9,494 nucleotides of DNA from Alphaproteobacteria bacterium UBA2784 (lineage in GTDB: Bacteria > Pseudomonadota > Alphaproteobacteria > Micropepsales > Micropepsaceae). The notes below the pieces were generated by a model. The model saw only the letters and a list, made by a program, of their open reading frames with translations. It was not told where the DNA came from and searched no databases. This document shows positions 1 to 7,612 of this stretch, one piece after another. A program made the translations under genes and the position numbers. Where the stretch lies: the NCBI GenBank assembly GCA_002352285.1, contig DEIC01000030.1, positions 1-9,494 on the forward strand, in the 5' to 3' direction. How positions within the stretch are numbered: position 1 is the stretch's first letter; every line of letters begins with the position of its first letter.

Positions 1-2
1 CC

Positions 3-89
3 ACTGGTTGCGGCGCAACATGCCGCATTGCGCAGAGTTGCCCGGCCGGGGTGGTCAATGGCATGCTGGGCGCGGGGGATGTGGTCTGA
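3..89 (+). other. Possible C-terminal fragment of an upstream gene (unrecognised)
   Basis: Reading from base 3, a frame is open from the left edge to a TGA at 87-89. It would give about 28 residues with three cysteines, ending ...GMLGAGDVV. Third codon positions are mostly G or C, which fits coding in this genome. I do not recognise the peptide. The frame starting at base 1 is also open, to a TGA at 103-105, so the coding assignment is weak. If real, it is the tail of a + strand gene whose body lies outside the window. The rest of 1-148 shows no convincing promoter or terminator. Confidence 0.2.
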
Positions 90-148
90 TGCGGGCGGGA
101 TTTGACGCCCGGCGTAACGCGCATCCGGGTAATGTGTGGGGAACAATC

Positions 149-2113
149 ATGAACCGTCTTCTCGCCGCTTTTGCGGCTTTGCTTATTCTTGTGATCGCGT
201 CAACAGGCGCCGCGCGCGCAGCAGGGCCCGCCGACTTCGGAAATCTTCCTGCCATAGCTGCCACAACAATTTCGCCGGGGGGCACGAAGCTCGCCTGGTT
301 TGCGAACGAAAACGGCAAGCCGATCCTGGTCATCCAGCCGCTGGATGGCGGCAGGGCAACGGTTGTGCCCCTCGGACAGAACAAGCCGCGGCGCATTATC
401 TGGTCAACTGACATGGTGGTGTTGGTCGAAGTCAGTGCGACCACCCGCTTTCAGGGCAACTACAACACCATCTATGAGATGACTAGCACCATCTCGGTCG
501 ATCTAGCGACCGGCAATTCGCTGATGCTCAAGGTCGGCGGTGACAGTGCCTTAAACAGTATCAGGGTCAGTCGTGTTGCCAGCGACGGTTCAGGCGACGT
601 CTTCATCTCGGTTTACGAATACCTTTCGTCCAACATCCGAGAGCCGACATCGCGCATCGGCACGGAAGGCCGCGACGACAATGCCTATTCGCTGGCCCTT
701 TATCGCGTCGATCCGGTGACGGGCGACACAGACGACGTCGCTCGCGGCGATGGAAATACAGTTGGGTTCATCATGGGCCGTGACGATACAGTGCTTGCGC
801 GTGTCGACTTTGATGGGGAGACAGGCAAGACAGAGTTCAAGGCGCGTGACGGCGGCGGCTGGCGCAATGTCGTCACGGTGGAGAACGCACGAAAAGGTTC
901 GCTCGACTTCGCAGGTCTGGAACCGGGTGGCGACGGCGTATTCATGCTGGATACGCGGACTGCAGTCGCAAAGCTGGTGCGCCTTGACCTGGCGAGCGGC
1001 GCAATCACGCCTGTTGCCGGCATCACAGGCTCTGTGACCGGCGTGCGTACAGACCCCCACACGGGAGATGCTGTCTATACGGTCAGCGAAGGCGCCGAGC
1101 CGGTTCGCACCTATCTCGACAAGACGATCAAGGCCGTACGTGAGAATCTCGGCCGTGCATTTCCAGGCAAGATCATCGTGCTCAGCGGCTGGGATCGCGC
1201 GCGTACGAAATTTGTGATCAGCGTAGACGGGCCGTCTGACATTCCGACCTGGCAGATTCTCGACACGCAGACAAAGCAGGTCTTGATCATTGGCGAAGAA
1301 TATCCCGGTCTTGTGGGCTCAGCGCTGGGAACGCAGTCACTGATCAGCTTTGCGGCGCGGGATGGAACACAGATTCCCGCCTACCTCACAATGCCGCCAG
1401 GCGGTGCGACAAAGAATTTGCCGCTGATCGTTTTGCCCCATGGCGGACCGGAAGCTCGCGATTACGCAGGATTTGACTGGCTCGCACAGTTTCTGGCAAC
1501 GCGCGGGTATGTCGTGTTGCAACCTCAATTCCGCGGCTCAGACGGGTTCGGCAAAGCGTGGGCAGATGCTGGCCGTGGCGAGTGGGGCGGTCTGATGCAA
1601 GATGACGTCACCGATGGTGTGAAACACCTCATCGCCAATGGCACTGCCGACCCTGCAAAAGTCTGCATTGTCGGATGGTCCTATGGCGGTTATGCGGCGC
1701 TTGCAGGGGCAGCCTTTACACCCGAGCTTTACAAATGCGCTGTTTCAATCAATGGCGTGTCGGACCTTCCCGAAATGATTGGGTGGGTTTCAAACAGGGC
1801 GGGCGAGGAGTCGGGCAGCGTAAACTACTGGCGTGACCATATCGGCAACGCGATGGATCCTGAGGTCGCCGCCGCTTCGCCCGCCAGGCACGCCGATGGC
1901 GTGCGGGCGCCCGTTCTTCTGATTCATGGCAAGGAAGACACGGTCGTGCCTTTCCAGCAGTCACAGAAGATGGAACGTGCCCTGCGCGATCTGGGAAAGC
2001 CGGTCACCCTCATCGAAGTGCCGGGTGAAGATCACAACATGTCGCGCGCCGCCACCCGTATTCGCATGCTTGAGGAGCTTGGCAAGTTCCTCGCCCAGCA
2101 TCTGGGCGGCTGA
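149..2113 (+). CDS. Secreted S9 family (prolyl oligopeptidase type) serine peptidase
   Basis: This encodes a 654-residue alpha/beta-hydrolase peptidase of family S9, likely cleaving peptides in the periplasm or outside the cell. The chosen start is the ATG at 149, because it places a typical Sec signal peptide at the N-terminus: a short basic start, a hydrophobic run, then ARA|AGP with likely cleavage after residue 24. The frame is open upstream to about base 8, but that extension would bury the signal. Residues of roughly 30-390 have the repetitive strand-rich look of the S9 beta-propeller, and about 400-654 form the catalytic domain. The catalytic triad is visible: Ser511 in GWSYGGYAA, Asp597 in HGKEDTVVP and His629 in GEDHNMS. 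The oxyanion-region HGGP is at 431-434, followed by the S9-typical QPQFRGSDGFG. The ribosome binding site is weak (GGGGA at 137-141). The gene stands alone on its strand and converges on the PhoX gene. The subfamily (DPP, acylaminoacyl peptidase or other) cannot be fixed from sequence alone. Confidence 0.93.
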   Translation: MNRLLAAFAALLILVIASTGAARAAGPADFGNLPAIAATTISPGGTKLAWFANENGKPILVIQPLDGGRATVVPLGQNKPRRIIWSTDMVVLVEVSATTRFQGNYNTIYEMTSTISVDLATGNSLMLKVGGDSALNSIRVSRVASDGSGDVFISVYEYLSSNIREPTSRIGTEGRDDNAYSLALYRVDPVTGDTDDVARGDGNTVGFIMGRDDTVLARVDFDGETGKTEFKARDGGGWRNVVTVENARKGSLDFAGLEPGGDGVFMLDTRTAVAKLVRLDLASGAITPVAGITGSVTGVRTDPHTGDAVYTVSEGAEPVRTYLDKTIKAVRENLGRAFPGKIIVLSGWDRARTKFVISVDGPSDIPTWQILDTQTKQVLIIGEEYPGLVGSALGTQSLISFAARDGTQIPAYLTMPPGGATKNLPLIVLPHGGPEARDYAGFDWLAQFLATRGYVVLQPQFRGSDGFGKAWADAGRGEWGGLMQDDVTDGVKHLIANGTADPAKVCIVGWSYGGYAALAGAAFTPELYKCAVSINGVSDLPEMIGWVSNRAGEESGSVNYWRDHIGNAMDPEVAAASPARHADGVRAPVLLIHGKEDTVVPFQQSQKMERALRDLGKPVTLIEVPGEDHNMSRAATRIRMLEELGKFLAQHLGG

Positions 2114-2116
2114 GGC

Positions 2117-4066
2117 CTATCCGCCGACAGCTCCGCCGTCGTCTTTGGTAATCACCACGACGGCGGGGCGCGGCGGCAGGGCGGGATCAAAATCCGGCCA
2201 GCGCGTGGATGGGTTGTCGAAAGTGCTGCCCGTCTCGTCGGCTGGGTGTTGAACCGCCACAAACAGCGTTCTGCCATCAGGCGTGAAACACGGGCCGCAC
2301 GCTTCTGCCCCGCGCGGGCAGGCAAAGAACGCGCGCGGCACGGCGCGCCCCTCACCTTCGGTCACAACTGCCCATAGCCCGTCGGCAATGCCAAAATCAT
2401 TTGCCCCGTCGGTGGCAATCCACAGCCGCCCCTTGGGGTCAAACGCCAGATTGTCGGGATTGGCAAACCAGCCCGACGGATCAATGACGCCGCCATAGGC
2501 AGGCTTCATGGCGTCATCGCCGGCGGATGGATCACCTGCCTCGATGAAAAGATTCCAGGTGAAATGATCCGCCCAGTGGTCGCGCCCGCCATCTTCGCCC
2601 GGCGGCAAGATCTCGAGAATATGGCCATAGGGGTTTGGCCCGCGTGAGCTTGCAGGAATTTTCTCGCGACGGCTGTTATGGCTCGTCAGCGCGACATAGA
2701 TCTTGCCGGTGACAGGCGAAACCTCGGCATCCTCGGGCCGGTCCATCGGCGTTGCTTCCAGAAGCCGCGCTGCGCGCCGCGCATCAATCAGCACGTCAGC
2801 GGCGTCTTGGATGCGGTTGGCGGGCACAAGCGGCCCCTCACCGGCTGCCATTTTCAGCCAGCGGCCCGTGCCATCCTTGGCGAACTGCGCGCAATAAAGC
2901 GTGCCGTCCTCCAGAAGGTCCATGTTCGCGGCGCGGCTGGCCGGATCGAAGTTGCTCTTGCTGATGAAGCGGTAAAGGAACTCGCCCGCCTCGTCATCGC
3001 CCATATAGGCAACAACTGGCTTGCCGGGCTCCGCAATGATCGCCGCGTTCTCGTGCTTGAAGCGGCCCATGGCCGTGCGCTTCTTCGGCATTGCGGCGGG
3101 ATCATAAGGATCAATCTCGACGATCCAGCCAAAGCGGTTGGGCTCCATCGGCGCGTTTTCCATGTCAAAGCGCGGATGATATCTGTGCCATGACATGCGC
3201 GTGTCAGCTTCTATGCCCATGCGCGCTGCATTGGCTTTTTCTGCCGCCAGCGCATCGGGAAGGCTGGCCGGATCGCAGATGAAGTTGACGTGGAAATTCT
3301 CCTCCGCCGTCAGCATTGTGCCCCACGGCGTGATGGCGCCCGAGCAATTGGCCATCGTGCCCAGAACGGTCTCGCCTGCCGGATCATCCGGTGTCTGCAT
3401 GCGCTTGTGGCCGCGCGCCGGGCCGGTGATGGCCATGGGCGTTGAGGCATGGATGCGCCTTGCAAAGGATGAACCATTCACAATCTCAAACCCGTTGCCG
3501 CGATCAGCAATTTCAATGATCGAAACGCCGACGGCAGCCATTTCGGCGGCGACCCGCTCGGCCGTTGCGGCCGCAGCAGCCTCGGCGCTGCTGGCAAGGC
3601 CGGGATGCATGAGCCGCAGCGAGACGTATTCGTGGTTCACGCACAGAATTCCGTGCCGCGAATTGTTGCTGGCAAAATGCGCCGCCGGACCCGATGACGC
3701 ATCATCGCTCAACGGAAGATAGCCGATGAAGTCGCAATTGAAGCCGAATTGGGCTGCCTGCGCCGCGCCGGTTTGATCGCGCGGATCAAATGGCGGCGCG
3801 CCTGCCGTCACGCCATCGCCCCACCGCGCCAGAACGCGCGCGGAATACCCCCGCGCCACATGATGCGTCTCATCCAGCACATGGGCAATCGGCTCAAAGG
3901 TGAGCGCCGTGCTCTCGTTAGCGCATGCTGAAAGAAGCGGACCGGCCGCCGCCGCAAGACCCAAAGTGCCCGCGCCGGAAAGGAACTGGCGGCGCGACAG
4001 GCGCGCGCGCGCAACATCCAACAGGCTCGGCGTTTCGGCTGCCTTGTCCGTTTCTTTCAGTGCCAT
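2117..4066 (-). CDS. phoX: PhoX family alkaline phosphatase (DUF839), Tat-exported
   Basis: This 649-residue protein belongs to the PhoX family of phosphatases, which use an iron-calcium cofactor to release phosphate from phosphomonoesters outside the cytoplasm. The N-terminus has a twin-arginine signal (SRRQFLSG, Arg25-Arg26) followed by a hydrophobic run. That run ends in LSAC with Cys48, which also resembles a lipobox. Family blocks in order are VNHEYVS (144-150), NCSGAITPWGTMLTAEEN (240-257), GRFKHEN (334-340), YMGDDEAGEFLYRF (354-367), RPEDAEVSP (443-451), NLAFDPKGRLWIATDG near the C-terminal third, and CFTPDGRTLFVAVQHP near the end. Cys241 and the Glu residues at 255-256 fall where the family has metal ligands (Cys179 in the Pseudomonas fluorescens enzyme, from memory). 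The start ATG is well supported: GGAG lies 6 bases upstream and overlaps the stop region of the glycosyltransferase gene 11 bp away. It is therefore the last gene of the leftward operon. No Pho box was identified immediately upstream, where the preceding gene leaves no room. Confidence 0.92.
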   Translation of the reverse strand: MALKETDKAAETPSLLDVARARLSRRQFLSGAGTLGLAAAAGPLLSACANESTALTFEPIAHVLDETHHVARGYSARVLARWGDGVTAGAPPFDPRDQTGAAQAAQFGFNCDFIGYLPLSDDASSGPAAHFASNNSRHGILCVNHEYVSLRLMHPGLASSAEAAAAATAERVAAEMAAVGVSIIEIADRGNGFEIVNGSSFARRIHASTPMAITGPARGHKRMQTPDDPAGETVLGTMANCSGAITPWGTMLTAEENFHVNFICDPASLPDALAAEKANAARMGIEADTRMSWHRYHPRFDMENAPMEPNRFGWIVEIDPYDPAAMPKKRTAMGRFKHENAAIIAEPGKPVVAYMGDDEAGEFLYRFISKSNFDPASRAANMDLLEDGTLYCAQFAKDGTGRWLKMAAGEGPLVPANRIQDAADVLIDARRAARLLEATPMDRPEDAEVSPVTGKIYVALTSHNSRREKIPASSRGPNPYGHILEILPPGEDGGRDHWADHFTWNLFIEAGDPSAGDDAMKPAYGGVIDPSGWFANPDNLAFDPKGRLWIATDGANDFGIADGLWAVVTEGEGRAVPRAFFACPRGAEACGPCFTPDGRTLFVAVQHPADETGSTFDNPSTRWPDFDPALPPRPAVVVITKDDGGAVGG

Positions 4067-4077
4067 TTTCTGCTCCG

Positions 4078-4851
4078 TCAGCTGTCATAACCAAGCGCCG
4101 CAGCCTTTTGCGGGGCATCGACCGGCGTCAGCGAATAGGTGCTTTTCCGGAAAACACGCTTGTACCAGAGCCGCAACCTGAACATGACGAGCGTATGACG
4201 TTTGGGCGACAGCTGCGCGATCAGTGTAGGACGGGGCAACTCGCGCGCCCATTTGCGTCCCAAATGCCGATAGGCGGCAAGATAATCCGGCCCCAGCCGC
4301 ACAACAGCCCGCGTGTTGTGGATCAGCGGATTGTCAAACGCGAGCGCACGCCGCCCCTGCATCTCTGACGCCAGCACCAGGTCCGTCGCAAAGAGGTGAA
4401 AGCCCGGCAGCGCCGCATCCCACAGATGCGCCGCATGGCGCGGCATCACAAGAAGCACCTCATCGAGGCTTTGCACAAAGACAGGCGCGGCAAGATGCGT
4501 GCCGATCTCGCGCGCAAGGCCCGAATCCCAGATGCGCCCGCGATGAATTTCATCTGCGTCAATGCCGATGGCGCCCGCAACGCGCCAGCCAGGCTCGGCG
4601 CGATCAAGTGCCGCAATCTCGCCTTCCATGCGCGCCAGCCAGCCGCGCGGCAGATAGACATCCTGATGGGTGAAAATGCCGAATGCCGCGTCACTCTGCG
4701 CAAAGGCGGCGCCATAGGCGGCGGCAGCGCTCGCGCGGTGCCACAACACGCTCAAGCCGAGACGCCCTTCGGCGATGTCGGGCGAGCGCGCCAGATTGGC
4801 AGCCAGAATTGCCGGATCATTGGCGACGCAGAAAACGCGAAAACGCGTCAT
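4078..4851 (-). CDS. GT2-like glycosyltransferase (Glyco_tranf_2_5 type, HQD motif)
   Basis: This is a 257-residue soluble glycosyltransferase of the GT-A fold, likely adding a sugar to a surface glycan on the cytoplasmic face. The visible signature is FTHQDVYLPRGW (60-71), where HQD takes the place of the metal-binding DXD. It is followed by LDEVLLVMPR (129-138) and FHLFATDLVLASEMQG (151-166), which is the acceptor/catalytic region with an acidic residue. A histidine-containing IHNTR lies at 177-181. This order matches the 'glycosyltransferase like family' group PF13712, as I recall it. The length is short but normal for that group. The start ATG overlaps the stop of the flippase gene (ATGA, 4848-4851) and no good SD is visible, so translation is probably coupled. 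The donor and acceptor sugars cannot be read from the sequence. Confidence 0.8.
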   Translation of the reverse strand: MTRFRVFCVANDPAILAANLARSPDIAEGRLGLSVLWHRASAAAAYGAAFAQSDAAFGIFTHQDVYLPRGWLARMEGEIAALDRAEPGWRVAGAIGIDADEIHRGRIWDSGLAREIGTHLAAPVFVQSLDEVLLVMPRHAAHLWDAALPGFHLFATDLVLASEMQGRRALAFDNPLIHNTRAVVRLGPDYLAAYRHLGRKWARELPRPTLIAQLSPKRHTLVMFRLRLWYKRVFRKSTYSLTPVDAPQKAAALGYDS

Positions 4852-6287
4852 GGCGCAGCACCATCGTGCGGCTGCGTGCCTGTCTGCGCCCGGAAAAACT
4901 TTCTTGCCACCGGCAGCACAACCAGACCTGCCCCGGCAATGAATGCGGCCGCAAGCATGAACCGCTCACCCCAGTTCGCAGGGACAAGAAGATCAAGTCC
5001 GGCGACAACAATCGCCGCTGCCGCACACGCACCCAGAAAAACAAGTGTCACGGTAAAGCCGGAAATTCCGGTATGGCGCGAAAGCAGACCAAGGCTGACC
5101 GCAAAGGAAATGATCTCGCCTGCAATCAGCCCCGCCATCACGCCCGAAAGGCCCGCACCATTCATCACCAGCGCCAGCGAGACAACAAGCCCGCAACCGG
5201 CAATAAGCGTGCCCGCCATGATCGCTTTGGTATCGCCCGTCACCAGAAAAACGCACACCGGCCCTGACCGCGCAAACCGGAAAAACGCGACAAGCACCGC
5301 AAGCAGATGGATCTCATGCGGCACCTGATAGGCCTCGCCAAACAGAAGCGGCGTCAGCACGTCCAGAAAAAAGGCAAGCCCCAGCGCGCACAGATATCCC
5401 GCGCCAGCATAAAGCCACGGCACCAGCCGCGCGGCCGCTGCAATACCGCCCGGCCCGTCGCGCAGTGAGATGGTCAGGGGCAAAAGCACGCCGCCCACCA
5501 CGCGCTGCGCCGCATAGACCGGCGTGACCGACAGCGACATGATGACAGCATAAAGGCCAAGGACGGCAGCGCCCAGAAAGCCGCCAACCAGAAACCGGTC
5601 GGCCTGCATGACAAGCGCCAGCGCCAATCCGTTGGCGGCAAACGGCCACGCATACCGCAGGCACAAACGCACCGCTTCGCGCGAGAAATCAGTACGGAAC
5701 CTTGTGCCAACGGCGATATGGGTGCCCGCCGCCATCACCAGCGCTTCGGCCACAAAGCCGGGCAGCACGGCCCACGCATTGGCAACCCAGAACGCCACGC
5801 CTGCCGTCACGCCGAGGGCAACAAGCTGGGCAGCGATAGTAACAATGGCCTCTGGCCCAAAGCGGTAGTCGCGCTGCAGCTGCTTGATGCCCAGATGCGA
5901 AAAGCCGCGAATGACGGGAATGATCGACGCCGCCGCAAAGGCGAGCCAATAGGCATCTGCACCAAACACGTCGGCCAGAACAGGACTGAGGGCAAGGATG
6001 ACGATGCCTTGCGCCAGCCCCCTGATGACACCCACTGCATGCGCCGCCGCCAGATGGCGCGCCAGCTTCTCGCGCGCTGCAACCATGACATAGCGGTCAA
6101 GACCAAGATCAGAGATCAGCTCGGCCGCCAGAATGACGGCGACCAGCGCCATGGCGATGCCGAACTCGTCAGGTGCCAGCAGCCGCGACAGCACAATGGT
6201 GCGCAACAGCCGCAGGGCAAACTCGCCGATCGGTGCAATGGATGCCGCCGAAAGCCTGCGTCCCCATGGCAACAGGCGGCGGATCAT
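4848..6287 (-). CDS. Wzx/MOP-type polysaccharide (lipid-linked oligosaccharide) flippase
   Basis: This 479-residue integral membrane protein is built almost entirely of hydrophobic segments, about 12-14 by eye, separated by short charged loops. It fits the polysaccharide export branch (Polysacc_synt / Wzx) of the MOP flippase superfamily, which moves undecaprenyl-linked glycans across the inner membrane. The N-terminal family signature SRLLAPDEFGIA lies at 34-45 and is followed by a GLDRYVM segment. A second characteristic region, PFAANGLALALVMQADRFLVGGFLG, lies in the middle and resembles the start of the second six-helix half. The start ATG at 6287 overlaps the TGA of the WsaF-type transferase (ATGA, 6284-6287) without a clear SD, indicating translational coupling. 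It sits between two glycosyltransferases, which supports a role in surface glycan assembly rather than drug export. The length is normal for the family. Confidence 0.9.
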   Translation of the reverse strand: MIRRLLPWGRRLSAASIAPIGEFALRLLRTIVLSRLLAPDEFGIAMALVAVILAAELISDLGLDRYVMVAAREKLARHLAAAHAVGVIRGLAQGIVILALSPVLADVFGADAYWLAFAAASIIPVIRGFSHLGIKQLQRDYRFGPEAIVTIAAQLVALGVTAGVAFWVANAWAVLPGFVAEALVMAAGTHIAVGTRFRTDFSREAVRLCLRYAWPFAANGLALALVMQADRFLVGGFLGAAVLGLYAVIMSLSVTPVYAAQRVVGGVLLPLTISLRDGPGGIAAAARLVPWLYAGAGYLCALGLAFFLDVLTPLLFGEAYQVPHEIHLLAVLVAFFRFARSGPVCVFLVTGDTKAIMAGTLIAGCGLVVSLALVMNGAGLSGVMAGLIAGEIISFAVSLGLLSRHTGISGFTVTLVFLGACAAAAIVVAGLDLLVPANWGERFMLAAAFIAGAGLVVLPVARKFFRAQTGTQPHDGAAP

Positions 6288-7576
6288 GCTGCCGGCCCGC
6301 CAACGGCGCCCGATGCCACGATCAGGTCGGCCGCCTCACGCGCACAGTCAAATCCGTTACCCGAAACATACCCGGGCATCAGGCTCCTGCCCTTAAGCCC
6401 CGCTGCCGGATCATCTTCAATCCGTGCGCAAGCCTCGGCCAGTGCGTCGGCGATGGCGTCAGGATGGGCGCGCGGCAGCGAGATCAGGTTCTCGTGTGCG
6501 CGCGACAGGTCTTTGTTGGCAAAACTGTTGGTGACCGTCAGCAGGCCAAAATGCGCCATCTCCAGTGGCGGATAGGAGGGATGGGGCGAGGCCATCAGCG
6601 ACAGCCCCACCGAAGTGCGCAAAAGCTCATCAGCATATTCCGCAAGACTGAGTTTGCCTGCCGAGAGAACCTGCCGCCCGCTGGAAAGCGCAATCGGCGC
6701 ATGCGGCGCGCCCGCCGAAAGAATGGCCCAGCTGTGATAGCGCGGATAACGCGCATCAAACGATTGCAGCGCCATGCGCACGAGGCTGAAGCAGTTGCGC
6801 GCCTCCTGCGGCCTTCCATAGACGAGGATCTTGCGCTCCTTCCTGGCTGCGGCCAGACGCGGCAACTGGGCCTTCAGCGCGTCAGAAAGGATCGGTTCGA
6901 ACACGAAATGATGCGAAAGCCTGTGGTTCTGCGCGGCAAAATAGCCGGCCAGCAGCTGCGAGTTGAAAATGCCTGCTGTTGGCCAGTCATTGGCATAGGT
7001 ATCGCGCGCCAGAAGGCTGGCCGACGACAGCGGATAGAGCTGTGGCTCGTAATCCTGGATGAAATAGAAGAGCGGCGTCTTTTCACCGCCAAACGCCGCA
7101 TGGCAGCTGCGCAGCACAGGAAAGAGGTTATGCGCCGTCCACCAGGTCGTCGCAAAAAAAACGTCGCGCGGCCCGGCATCAAAACCGGAATCATGCGGCC
7201 GGACAGCAATTGCGCTCACCTTCACGCCAAACTGGCGCTCCGGCGGCAGGTTGGTAAAGACATTCGCCGCTGGCGCATCGTCATTGGTGACAATGGCGCG
7301 CAGCTCATGCGCTATCCCGCGCGCCGTCAGATGGCCCGACAGCTCATGCAGGAACGCAACACAGGTGTTGATGCCGCCATAGGCTTGGGCGGGCGAGATC
7401 GACGGCACCGCAAGATTGAGCCGGAGTCTTTCCTGATGACGCAGGATTTCGGGAACCCAATGGCCGATGGCCGATTCTTCCAGCCCGCGCGGCTGCAGGC
7501 TGAGCGCCAGCGACACGAGCCGCCGCCGCAGGGATGCGGGAATGATGCGCCGGGATAGTTCGCGGAAAGAGGCCAT
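6284..7576 (-). CDS. WsaF-like (GT4-type) glycosyltransferase, possible rhamnosyltransferase
   Basis: This encodes 430 residues from the ATG at 7576; a GTG at 7591 in the same frame would add five residues. AAGGGG lies directly against the GTG but about 14 bases before the ATG, and a GAG is 8 bases before the ATG, so the ATG is preferred with modest confidence. The protein looks like the WsaF family of GT-B fold transferases, whose founding member is a rhamnosyltransferase of S-layer glycan synthesis. Visible blocks, numbered from the ATG, are AYGGINT (65-71, glycine-rich N-terminal loop), FIQDYEPQLYP (173-183, a hallmark), a VYGRP (252-256) opening the C-terminal Rossmann half, and SPHPSYPPLEMAHFG (330-344) with the donor-binding acidic residue Glu339. 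It has no signal peptide or membrane helix and so is cytoplasmic. The 3' end overlaps the flippase gene by 4 bp. Rhamnose specificity is inferred only from family resemblance. Confidence 0.82.
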   Translation of the reverse strand: MASFRELSRRIIPASLRRRLVSLALSLQPRGLEESAIGHWVPEILRHQERLRLNLAVPSISPAQAYGGINTCVAFLHELSGHLTARGIAHELRAIVTNDDAPAANVFTNLPPERQFGVKVSAIAVRPHDSGFDAGPRDVFFATTWWTAHNLFPVLRSCHAAFGGEKTPLFYFIQDYEPQLYPLSSASLLARDTYANDWPTAGIFNSQLLAGYFAAQNHRLSHHFVFEPILSDALKAQLPRLAAARKERKILVYGRPQEARNCFSLVRMALQSFDARYPRYHSWAILSAGAPHAPIALSSGRQVLSAGKLSLAEYADELLRTSVGLSLMASPHPSYPPLEMAHFGLLTVTNSFANKDLSRAHENLISLPRAHPDAIADALAEACARIEDDPAAGLKGRSLMPGYVSGNGFDCAREAADLIVASGAVGGPAA

Positions 7577-7612
7577 GGCGTTTTCTCGCACCCCTTCGGC
7601 GCGCCGCCAAGA

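Noticed and set aside
102..135. Possible promoter for the peptidase: TTGACG at 102-107 with TAATGT at 130-135
   Set aside because: The spacer is 22 bp, too long for a standard sigma-70-type promoter, and no better -10 match lies at 16-18 bp.
8..148. N-terminal extension of the S9 peptidase from a TTG at base 8
   Set aside because: It would place about 47 residues without family character before a complete Sec signal peptide. The ATG at 149 is the sensible start.
4396..5328. 310-codon + strand open frame across the GT2-like and flippase genes
   Set aside because: The composition is low-complexity and Arg/Ala/Thr-rich with no recognisable domain. The opposite strand encodes well-supported proteins.
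6173..7558. Long 461-codon open frame on the + strand opposite the WsaF-like and flippase genes
   Set aside because: It is an antisense shadow typical of high-GC DNA. Its translation is rich in Arg, Gln and His and lacks any family motif, while the minus strand carries clear family signatures.
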